A stretch of DNA of 64,000 nt, taken from NCBI GenBank assembly GCA_036426205.1, contig CM071587.1, positions 1,043,986 to 1,107,985 on the forward strand, written 5' to 3'. This stretch comes from Ascaphus truei. Taxonomy: Eukaryota > Chordata > Amphibia > Anura > Ascaphidae. The notes beneath the pieces were generated by a model. That model did not search any database, had not been told where the DNA came from, and saw nothing but the letters and a program-made list of their open reading frames with translations. Positions 54,299-64,000 of the stretch are shown piece by piece (position 1 is the first letter of the stretch; each line of letters opens with the position of its first letter). A program made the position numbers and the translations under genes.

Positions 54299-54989
54299 GT
54301 TAACCCACGTTCCAAATAGTCCTTATAACTATAACCAGATTAAATACACTGAGCGTTGAGAAGATCATGCAAGAAAATATCACAAAGTGCTGAGTTTCTG
54401 GAATTTATGTGATGAGATTGAGCAGAACCAGTAAAGTAGAATGGATTTGGGGGAATAAGTGTATGGAAACGGCAGCGTGTCATTTTTAATAATAATCGTC
54501 TCTTTCTATAGAGAGAGAGCTTGTTTGGCTCGGATGATGTAATGGAATCTGCTTGACAAAATAATGGAATTGAAATGGCTTTCACCAAATACCTTCCATA
54601 TATCAGAGACATTTCTTCCCTCCTAATAGTATTATTACAGCGGGAGAAGTTCAACTGTTTGCATCTCACATAGAACTAAGTAATCCTTTTTTTTTTACAT
54701 ACAGAATTCCGTAGCGATATCGACACTGGCTAAGCAATCACACAACTGCGGAGGATGCTTCAGGCATGGTGTGTTGTGAGAGGTTGTAAATTAAGTTTCT
54801 CTAATCTTCTTGCGACCTGATAAAAAAAAAATAGTTTTAGAGTTTTAGGAAGTACAATTTAAAGGCTCTTTTTTTATTATTATCTCTCCCCTCCCCCCAG
54901 TATTTCTATACATTTTCAGTTCAAAGATCTGGTAATCTTGAAGAATAGCAGATTCGATGCAGGCTGTGAGATACCTTTTAGCTGACTAG
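54299..54989. other. Unassigned
   Basis: AT-rich non-repetitive sequence. No exon recognised. Confidence 0.35.
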
Positions 54990-55441
54990 TAAGGGCAGGA
55001 GGACACTTGTCGCTTCGCGATGTTGCGTGGCCGCGTGTTCGCGCCTCCGTCTGCTGGGCGATGTGTGAACGAGCGGGCGGGCAGGGGAGCGGGCGGACAG
55101 GGGAGCGGACAGGGGAGCGGGCGGGCGTTGGGTAAATAAATAATGTAATATTATAATAATAAATGAGAATAAATAATAAATAAAACAATAAACCCCGTCG
55201 CACAGCAATTTCAGCAGCCAATCAATGAAAACGCCGGGACTTTGATTGGCTGCTGAAACTGACGTCGCGCTGCTGTAGCCTGGAATCGCAGTTTGGAAAG
55301 ACTCCAGCGACTGCAGCCGCGCCGACGCCGGGCTTCTCAGCCAACGGTAGTATCAACAATGAACACTACCAATGGCCACCAGGGGTCGGTGACGAACGCG
55401 CGCGCGCAACATCGTGTAGCGCTGTGTGTGCTCCAGCCCTA
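54990..55441. mobile_element. GC-rich MITE with AGGGC inverted ends
   Basis: AGGGCAGGAGGACAC at left and the inverted GTGTGTGCTCCAGCCCT at right. Inside are GGGAGCGGGCGGACAG direct repeats and an inverted AGCAGCCAATCAA / TTGATTGGCTGCT pair. CpG content makes it look like an island, but its boundaries are those of a repeat. Confidence 0.65.
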
Positions 55442-56318
55442 AGAGGTCTTCTTAGATGAGATGATTGTGTTCAGAGCTTCTCATAGGTACAGTATCATCT
55501 TCACGGGCACGGAAGGAGAATCCTACAGCCTGTAGTTTGGAAAGCTCCGTATACTGCGATTGAATCTATGAAGAAATCTAATGTTGGGTCCCTCAAAGAG
55601 GCCGCATGAAATACTAACGCTTCTGTTTGTTGTACACTGAGAAATATGGGTTTATTGTCTATATTTATCTTCCACCTTAATAATAAGGTTTATTCACCCC
55701 TCTTTCAGAGAATCAGTTAGGAAATGGAAAGGGGGTGGCAGAGGTGTGGATTAGACTCAGGGCTACGTATTGTATCAAAGCCGTTTGACTACAGAACAGG
55801 ACCAAAGAGGGAAAAAAATAAACAATCTTTATTAATATGCCATTATACCCCAGTTTTGCAGACGGGGGACTTGGAAACGTACACAACATCTACGTTAGCA
55901 GTACCGCCGTCCTCAGAAGCTGCCGCTTTTTAATGAGCTTTGGTGAGGGGTCTCTGGCGCTCCAAGGCTCTTCCGAAAGAATTAGATTAAAATCATTGTT
56001 CAGTTTCCTAGGTTATGGTGAAGATGGCCGTTGCTTATCTGTGGTGTGAAGAGCGACGCTGCTCGGAGATTAGAGAGACATAGTTACAAGCTTGAACAAA
56101 TTCGCTTGGAGACATCCTCTCCGGACCGTGGAAATACTGTAGGTCTGTGCCCTGTACAGTTTAATATAATGTCAGGAAACCCTGTCCAATAAATAAGGGG
56201 ACAGCTCAGTGTTAGAATCTTTGTTGCTGGATTGGTAACTACAATATACTGTACGTAAGGTGCTGTGCTAATGTACAGTACGTTACGTGTGTTACTTTGT
56301 AGCTTCTTCTCTACAGCT
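55442..56318. other. Unassigned
   Basis: No gene or element recognised. Confidence 0.35.
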
Positions 56319-57276
56319 GATGTAGCGGGGTCCCCCTTCCTTACCTCCGGTGTGAGGGGGAACTGCTCCGCTCCTCCGGCATCCCCAATGTATGTTGCGG
56401 CAACCATCTTGGGAATCGCGGAACTACAACTCCCAGAAGCCTATGGGATGGGGATAGGTCACATGGGCCGTCCCAGCCAATCAGGATCGAGTGGCCATTT
56501 TGTGGATCCAGATGTCCGCGGGACACAGAGCCTCTGGAGGGAGAGGTACTGTCCCAGGAGCAAGTAAGCTCCTGGACTAGGCCAGTGAGTTTCCTCTAGG
56601 CCCCAGTTAGGCCCCGCTCTATTTAGTGCAGTATTGCAGGGAGGGCTCTAGATAGGGACCCTCCCTTATAGAGCTGCAACCCGTACCACTGTGCCATCGG
56701 ACGGACGTCCGCGCGGTGACCTGCGGATGGCCTCGCGTGTGACTGCCAGAAGCAAGGCACTCCGGCTGGAGCCATCACCACGTGCGCTGCCTGGAGCGTA
56801 AAGGTGTGAGGGGATTTATGTTGGAGGCCCCGCTGCGTGGGACCTGATCCAACTCTGCTCCACAAGTGTTCCCTGGTCAGGACCGTTGACCAGGAAGGCA
56901 CCACCGTGCACCTACACTTCACAGGGGTTACCGGTACCTCACACTTGTGTGGGATTGTTCTGCGGGGTTCTAGGTGCCCAGGGCACCCTGATTGATGTTA
57001 GTGCATTGCATTGTATTGATGTGATACATTGTTATCGCTGTAATACTGTGATACAGTAACGCAGTTATATTATAACGGGTTGTATAGTAGTTATTAGTTC
57101 CTATGCAGAGTAATCCCGCTCACGCTGGGATCCTCATAGATGGAGGCGCTGCACCGCGAGATATATAGTACCCTGGGCTCCCCAGAATCGGAGGCTTTGG
57201 CCTCCTGTGAGCCTCACAGGTAACAGCAGCACTCGTAATCGCCCACAGTTTCCCTTAGGCAGAGGGAAAGGGGGTT
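56319..57276. mobile_element. Possible solo LTR
   Basis: Starts TGTAGCGGGGTCCCCC and ends GGGAAAGGGGGTTACA, i.e. short TGTA...TACA inverted ends around ~950 bp of GC-rich non-coding sequence. No convincing target duplication and no second copy in the window, so this is tentative. Confidence 0.3.
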
Positions 57277-58737
57277 ACACTATAAAGAGATTTTATTGAC
57301 CTGGTCACACTGCCCAACACTACAAAGCCAACCTACAGTACTTAGCAACTACTGTGGCCCATATTTACTACACAAGACCACTCCCAGCGAGGGAAGACAT
57401 CTTGCAGAATATTCACTTGAATGGACTCTAAGGTGCTGTATCTTTCGGCCCTGGAAGGTGGCTTATGGAATAGCATCACTTAGTAAATATGGGCCTGTAT
57501 CTAGTGTAATTATGTGTGCCTTCTTTAACTAGTAAATGTCTTCAAAGATTTCCATTTCTTCCAAGACAGAGGGCTAATTGCATATGGAAGTTGTGAAATA
57601 GTATAGAATAACGGGAAAAAAGGGATTATTATTGGAGTCTAGGCCTGCCCTGGGTTGCTATGGTGATCCAGACGTCACGCAGGGGTATTTAAGGAGGAGA
57701 GATGGCTCTGCAAGGTTAGGTTCCAGGAGGACATGAGGAGAGGAACCTCGGGGAGAGTAGGCACCCATGTTCTTATGGTAATAGAATAGACCAGACTGCC
57801 TTACTTTGTTATGTTCTAGACAGGGACAGTAACCTTGTCAGTTAAGATCCCTAAAGAAGTCCAAGATAAGTGTTAGGTATGAAACAGCATGTGCCAGAGG
57901 GGCCTCAGTAACGAGGAGTCCCGGATGACGGCAGGTCGGCTCTAACCGCGGATCTGCATATACATTCCTCTCAGGCTGAAGTGGCAGTAACCATAACGGC
58001 TAAAGGTATTGGGTATATGTATACAGGACCCGCTAGGACCCCCAATGGGCCTAGTACTACCGACATAATGAGGAAAGAGGCTCCACAACTATCAGGAGGG
58101 GGCGCGGGTCTTATCACTGTAAAGGAACAAGATATGTACCTCCATTCAAGTATTAAGCAAGGGCACTGATCAAAGAACAGTATTCCTGTATGCCTGATGT
58201 ACAATACAGTGCAATGAGTCAATATATGGATGACCGGTCCCGGTGCACGGGGCACACAAATAAATTACAGTTGTGCTATAAAAGTTCCTGGCGCTCGTTA
58301 TTCTACAACCTGGCTACCTCATCGCCCCGCCGCCTGAATCCAGTGCCCTGAGTCACGGTAACCCATGCGAAGTAGCCATATATACCCCCCACCGATGTAA
58401 CGTACCTAGGAATCCGGGCAGGGGGGTTACGTCAGTGTCACAGACACCCAGGTGGGCATACTACCTCAACCGTTTGTTTGGTCCATAACATCTTTGATGC
58501 TTTCTAATCTTGGGGAAGTCAGTATCTCTGCATGCCTCATCAGACTGCAAGCTCTTCAACCCAACAATTAATTGTGACTTTAAATTCTATGTACAGTGCA
58601 GCATACACTGTCAAAGCTAAATACAGCTAGTTCTGCGTACTAAACAGAACGTTGCTTGAAGTGCAGAGGGCCATTTCTGCGCTGCGCAAATGAGAATAAA
58701 TAAATAGTTATGCGACTTAATGACTTTTTTTTTTCAG
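57277..58737. other. Unassigned, with a second promoter-like repeat
   Basis: 57,660-58,435 contains GGTATTTAAGGAGGAGAG (TATA-like) downstream of CAGACGTCACG and ends CAGGGGGGTTACG. It could be another LTR-like repeat. Nothing coding recognised. Confidence 0.3.
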
Positions 58738-59020
58738 CACATAATGCGCCGTTATAAAGATCAAGATCTTATTTCTCCAAGAAGCAAACAGCTGTCTCCT
58801 ATTGAGCAAATAACACATTTTCTCTCCTTCTTTGTTGTCAAAGAGACAAAGCTGTATGTGTTTTTTTCCCCTGAAGAACTTTACAAACATTTGCAAGATG
58901 TCAGGGATAATTAGACAAAGTAGAGATGTAAAATCCAACATAAAGAGCGCTCGTTTTGTAAAGATCAAAGAACGTCTGTTGCTAACTTGTAAAAACCAAA
59001 TAAAATTTGTTTAAAAGGAA
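58738..59020 (+). other. Weak candidate terminal exon of an unidentified gene
   Basis: After a T-run and CAG acceptor-like site, an open frame of about 59 codons (HIMRRYKDQDLISPRSKQLS..., ...YVFFSPEELYKHLQDVRDN) ends in a stop. AATAAA follows about 85 bp later. The composition looks protein-like, but I recognise no family and no upstream exon, so it may be chance. Confidence 0.25.
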
Positions 59021-59754
59021 CATCTCAGACTTCCGGCTTCAAACCCCCCCCCCCCCCTCCCTCGTCTTTTGTCAGGATGCACGTTAAGGATCTGGGGATA
59101 TTTCTGACTTTCTTGTTTTAATAGAGCAAAGTTAGTATTCCGTGTGTGTAACTTCAGAAGGGATTAGAGAGGGATGTGCATGCTAATCAGAGCAGGTTTA
59201 CTTTGCCCTGTTTCATTAACTTGGAAATGGCAAAGGGAGCGGTGGACAAGGCTGCATAATGTCGGTGGTTCGAGTGTGATGGCACCAGCCTCTTTCCACC
59301 AACAATATTTCCTATTTCAAGAAACTTTCTGGTTTTGGAGGACATGAGGAATTTTAATGAGGTTCTCAAAAGCTTTGCCCCAGGTTCAGAATATTTTCAA
59401 ATAGGACCCTCTCTAATGGCAGATCAATTGCTGAATGAGATGTACAGTGAGTCAGTCATTAAAAAGAACATGTACTTATTCTTTCAGAACACCAACAGTT
59501 CCAAGAGCAAAATAATCTAGAGTGTGGAGAGCACGGGGGAAATATCTGCAGTGAAAAGGTAGCAAATAGATTGAACAACCATCCAGAAGAGGTGGTGGAC
59601 AACAGTGTATGGGGTAACCATATCAAGAACTCAAAAACACCTGGAAATAAAATGCACGTTTCAGACTTGAGATGAAACCATTAGGTCAGCTAATATAGCA
59701 CAATAGGGTATACAGTATGTATTAAAAAGAGCAATTTGTTACAAAACAATAAAA

Positions 59755-60030
59755 GGGGGGAGGAGGAGGGGAGGGGGGCCAAGGAAGGAGTGGGGAGAGG
59801 ATGAGGAGCGGGGAAGGGAGGAGGAGAGAGAAGGGGGAGGAGGGGTAAAGGAGGAAGTGGGAGGAGGGGGATTGGGTGAAGGGGTCGGGGGAGAAGGGGG
59901 ATGGGTAGAGGAGGTGAAGAGGAGGGGAAGAGCAGAGAAGGGGGGAGGGGGGAGGAGATGGGGAGAATGGGGAGAAGGAGGGGAGGGGTAAACAGGAGGG
60001 GGAGCGGAGAGGGTGGGGGAGGGGAGGACA
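59755..60030 (+). repeat. Polypurine tract
   Basis: About 275 bp almost wholly G and A (GGGGAGGAGGAGGGGAGGGG type). Confidence 0.95.
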
Positions 60031-60582
60031 GCTATACACACAAACCTATTTACAGGACTCACGGTGTGGCTCCAGTCTGAACTCCGAGGAACCTGCTTCT
60101 AGAACATCGGGCGGAGCTATATATACTCGCCTATCTCCCTAGAGTGAGATTACTGGTCACAAGACACACTAAGGAGCGGCTATCCCTTCTGCACAGTCAT
60201 CCTACATCACATGACGGGGAGGGGAGTAGCCTGTGTGACCCCATACAATTACACCATTAAGGCGGTTAACCCCTTACATTAATTAGTAGTTCCCAAAGGG
60301 GGTGGGAGCGAGCTACATCGACATGAAAGCGTTTCTGCAGCTAACACAAAACAGGCACAAGATGCAAGTCGGCTGCTCAGCTTTAAAATATTCTTTAAGA
60401 AGCGATGCTTACCTTTTTTCTTTGTCTGCTGTAGCATGAGCTGCCTTGTATTATATGGTAAGTTGTGTCTCTCTGTCGGGAAGTGCTGCTGGTTCACCCA
60501 GGTAATAAATCGATTTTCCAGAAACCCGCGATTAACCCCGTCACTGCCAGAGAAGCCAGTCGGAGTTAAATATTTATTCCAG

Positions 60583-60656
60583 GATTTCCACCGAGAAATG
60601 AAAGAAGAAGAAAAACGTAATTCTGCTGAATTGGAAGGGCGTCCAGATCTTATTAG
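60583..60656 (+). other. Weak candidate internal exon
   Basis: TATTTATTCCAG acceptor-like site, then 74 bases coding DFHREMKEEEKRNSAELEGR and PDLI, then AG/GTATGG donor-like site. A charged helical segment of unknown family. Confidence 0.25.
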
Positions 60657-60920
60657 GTATGGCATTGAAGTCATCAGGCAGCAAAGCAATTAACTTCAGT
60701 GATGGGAGGGCAGCCATTTTTTTAAATTCCCTTCTTAAAAAACATAAAAAAATACTAACACAAAAACAGTGAGATTTTTGTTGTTGTTTTTTTTTTATTT
60801 TAAATGTGGTACAGTATAAACAGAGAACAAAAAAAACTGTAGCAAGCATTAAAAAGGTTAAAGGGTTAAAAGACATCATGAACAAATTGAAGGATAGTAT
60901 GGCACAGATATACAATATAT

Positions 60921-61103
60921 CAGGGGCGGCAAACTCCCATCCTCAAGGGCCACCAACAGGTCAGATTTTCAGGATGTCCCTGCTTCAGCACAGGTGGTTC
61001 AATCAGTGGCTCGGTCGTTGACTGAGCCACCTGTGCTGGAGCATGGATATCCTTAAAACGTGACCTGTTGGTGGCCCTTGAGGACTGGAGTTGGCCGCCC
61101 GTG
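60921..61103. mobile_element. hAT-type MITE, near-complete
   Basis: Begins CAGGGGCGGCAAACTCCCAT and ends GGAGTTGGCCGCCCGTG, with CAATATAT/CAATATAC as a 7-of-8 duplication (60,913 and 61,104). Confidence 0.85.
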
Positions 61104-61347
61104 CAATATACTATTGGCTTCTAGGGACTATATCGGACTATATGGTGATAATAGTGGGGCTGTTACAGCCTTGGAACTAGTCTGAGAAATAGATGTCACT
61201 ATAGAAAGTGTTTAGCTGGAGACATTCAGACCTGTGGCCACTCTGACCAGCTCTCCCCATGGGTCGTCTTGTTTATCTGATAATGTTTCCGTCTCTTATT
61301 TATCCTATAAAGTATTTGTGGGGTTTTCTTCTCCCCCCCCCCCCAGC

Positions 61348-61629
61348 CTGTCAGAGAAGCGAGAAAGCTGCCTCAGTGAACACATTGATCAGTCCAGCTA
61401 TGGATACCAGCCAAACCTCTAGTGCAGAAAACCAAACACTTCTTCCTTCTCTTAAAAAAAGAAATAAAAACAAGTTTCCAGCTGAGAATTCAGCTTCAAA
61501 CGAAAGCAACGGTCTAAGGAAAAAAAAAAAACGGGGAAGAAAATCAGTTTAAAGAGTCTTCCTGGGAGACTGAGAAATATTTTGAAGTCGGTGAAGCCAG
61601 CCAAGATTAAGGAATGCTGCATCTCACCC
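61348..61629 (+). other. Weak candidate exon, basic low-complexity, with A-run
   Basis: After a C-rich acceptor-like CCCCAG, the frame reads CQRSEKAASVNTLISPAMDT..., then a lysine-rich part, and stops just after a 12-base A-run near 61,519. A change of one or two bases in the run would continue into SLKSLPGRLRNILKSVKPA and a GTACGT donor-like site at 61,630. Family not recognised. Confidence 0.25.
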
Positions 61630-64000
61630 GGTACGTTATAAAACACATTGAATCTGAAATGTGCCAGCTCTAATGCACTTTCCGCTGAGGATTTTTCTAC
61701 CTGATGCACCAATTATCTCCAGGCTTGTTAATCTGTATTCCTTATAATAATACCTTCTGTCCGTCAATAGAGCAGCCGCTTGGGACTGGTGAGAATTCAG
61801 TGTAACGGATGTTCTTTGTTACACTATCTATAGCTTTAGATGTGGCTTTATTTTGGTTCATTAGCTAGAAGAAGAAAAGTAACTTCCAATACTTAAAATG
61901 TTGGACTTAAAAGTCAATAGATTTTTGGAACTTCTCGTCTCACACTCTATCCTGCGCTTAGTATTCCTGTGGTGTGGAGCCTAATTATAAAGAAAAACAG
62001 ATACAAATATGGGTTGGGTGCTCTCCTAAAAGCAAAGTGCAGAAAGGGGCCAGCTTTGAGGACTCCTGAGAGTCTGCACTGTTGTTGATGCTTGGCTGTA
62101 AGACACTATAGGGCAGGACTCTTCAACGTTCAGCTGGTGGGTCAAATCTTGCCCGTTAATGCCCTTGAAGTGACCCCTGGATTCTCTGCTTCTGCTAATT
62201 TAGTTGCCTAGGCAGCTGGGTGCCTTTTTTTAACACTGAAACTCACTTGTAAGTTACTGTAATGGACAAAACAAACAGAAAGATTCCCTCGTGAATGCAC
62301 TTAAAACGATAAAGTGTGAATTCTGAGATGTAATTAAAAATAATTTATTACGTATCAATAATAAAAAATTCCGTACAGGGGGGCGTGGTAAGAAGGTCCA
62401 GGACCGCCCCCTAATGACAGACCAAAAGAGACTTCCACATAGAATTTATAAGGAAGAAGACCTAAGGGAACACTAGTATATGTATTACCATATGGTATAT
62501 TGGCTATAATACATAAAGATTAATTCCAGAGGAATAAGTAGCTGCGTACAGTATGGCAGTACTATTGTCTAAAAAAAACGGTAGGGTATTGTGATGACCT
62601 CTACCAGTACTAGGTCCAAAGGAATATAATCTAATAGCAAAAAGTAAATACCAAGATGGCCAACCTAAAATACATAACTAGTGTGACGTAATAGTGTAAT
62701 TGTATAACAACGTATGGTCACGACACAAACACACACCGGTGAACAATAATCACCTACATAAATGTAAGCAGCATAATCCATATATAAATGAAGACAGCAT
62801 GATGAGAGGATGGGATCCTAGAAAGGGTTAGCATAACGTATGCATGTGTAGAGCCCAGAGGCACGGTTCAAAGACCGTATCCAGTTACAGCCTCCTAAAC
62901 CACATAAACAGTAAGCACTACAGAAAAATACAGAGCATAATGGATATCGCTGTATAATCCTCAAAGTAAAGGCAAACACTTAGTTAGTATGTATAATAAA
63001 GTGTAAAAACACATGCTGGTGATAGGTGAATGCATCAGTATCGTGGCACCCACAGTGCATATTGAGAACACATGCAGCAGTAATCATAGCTGCTGCCAGT
63101 AAAGTTACTGTAATGTAAATATATATGGCACAGACGGTTATAAACGCTTGCAAAATGTTTATGTATAGTCATTTGTAAATTTACATTTACATCATTAGGG
63201 GGCAGCTACAGGTCCCCGGGAGCCTCAAAGACTTCCCCTGCTGCACCTGACCGCTGGCCGCTCGCCCTCGCTCCTCAGTGCACAGGGAGTGGAGATGTTG
63301 CTGGTGTCAATCACAGCTTCTTCCCTCTGCTGCATAATGACCACTAAGTGTAAGGAGAGTGGGACAGTATTTATCAGTGTGTCGGCATTAACGAGCTGAC
63401 GGGAATGCAATGTCCCTTCTGCCCGTGCAGCATATATACTACATACATTGTTCGCCATACAAATGATTTAATTAGAGAAAGAAAATAAGATTTATGGAAA
63501 TAAAATAATATAAATAAAGTTGTTTAGGCTACAAGCACCCCCTACTCAGTACGACAGATCCCCCATCTTCCTAAAGGCTCATCTGGTGCTAATATCCCAA
63601 GTCAAACAGGGTGTAAATGATATACCTTGATAACATATTGGAGAAAGATCTCAAACGATTATAACATTGCCCCATTGACTGAACTAACAGGTTTTAACAT
63701 AGGTGGAACTCAATGGACATATGTCATTTTCCTACTATGTAACTAGAGTTAGCGAATCAAACATGAATAGGGGAATCATCCAAGTAAAACTGAAGAACAA
63801 AGAAGAAGTACACATTACCATCAATGGGGATTCCTAATATACTAATACCCCTATAGACATAATACTGTACAGCGCGCTTTGAAAAAAGGGAGGAATGGCG
63901 AGCCTCCCTATGTGGAGATCCCATCAATGACAACTGCCAACAAATCATCTGATGTACATATAGTCAGAGAAAAGCAAGAAGAATGTGACTCTTTGGTCTC
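61630..64000. other. Unassigned AT-rich sequence
   Basis: No gene, hairpin or tandem array recognised. 62,383-62,403 has a GGGGGGCGTGG run. 63,190-63,350 is slightly GC-richer. Confidence 0.4.

Noticed and set aside
54990..55441. CpG-island promoter of a downstream gene
   Set aside because: The GC-rich segment has inverted AGGGC ends and internal inverted repeats, so it looks like a MITE. No first exon was found next to it.
59335..59520. 61-codon plus-strand frame (starts MEDMRNFNEVLKSF)
   Set aside because: No splice sites, no recognised family and no supporting neighbours; most likely chance.

Overview
The window is nuclear DNA from a vertebrate, most likely an anuran amphibian. It has GT-AG introns and one clear vertebrate gene (a transglutaminase). 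The rest is dense in Tc1/mariner relics, hAT and PIF/Harbinger-type MITEs, CR1-like LINEs, a Penelope-like retroelement and long minisatellites. No operons, tRNA or rRNA genes or CRISPR arrays were seen. I cannot name the species.

Layout. 1-20,560: repeats only, including Tc1 remnants, a GAGAGATACACAG satellite, LINE endonuclease remnants, several fold-back repeats with hammerhead-ribozyme-like motifs at or near their centres, a Penelope-like element, and a telomere-like minisatellite. 20,565-28,330: an LTR retrotransposon with both LTRs and an AGGAC target duplication. It reads on the minus strand and contains no recognisable gag-pol. It carries fragments of two host cytoskeletal genes, a myosin heavy chain tail and ASPM-type IQ repeats, and at least five DNA transposons have inserted into it. 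29,146-30,458: two arrays of a ~42 bp unit just upstream of the transglutaminase promoter. 30,531-46,573: promoter and exons 1-8 of a TGM2-type transglutaminase on the plus strand. These encode residues 1-366 with an intact Cys277/His335/Asp358 triad. Its introns are full of minisatellites, and one array begins exactly at the exon 2 donor. 46,574-64,000: exons 9 onward are not found. The region holds a ~3 kb inverted repeat (47,392-50,465) with a complete-looking hammerhead motif at its centre, more minisatellites and MITEs, and a few weak candidate exons of an unidentified gene.

Only the transglutaminase is supported as a functional host gene. The other coding-like segments are decayed transposon or captured-gene fragments with stops and frameshifts. 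The most unusual items are the LTR element carrying myosin and ASPM sequence, the two hammerhead motifs with self-complementary stem III, and the tandem array of splice-site-like units at the exon 2 donor. The large palindrome and the ragged arrays may partly reflect long-read assembly error.
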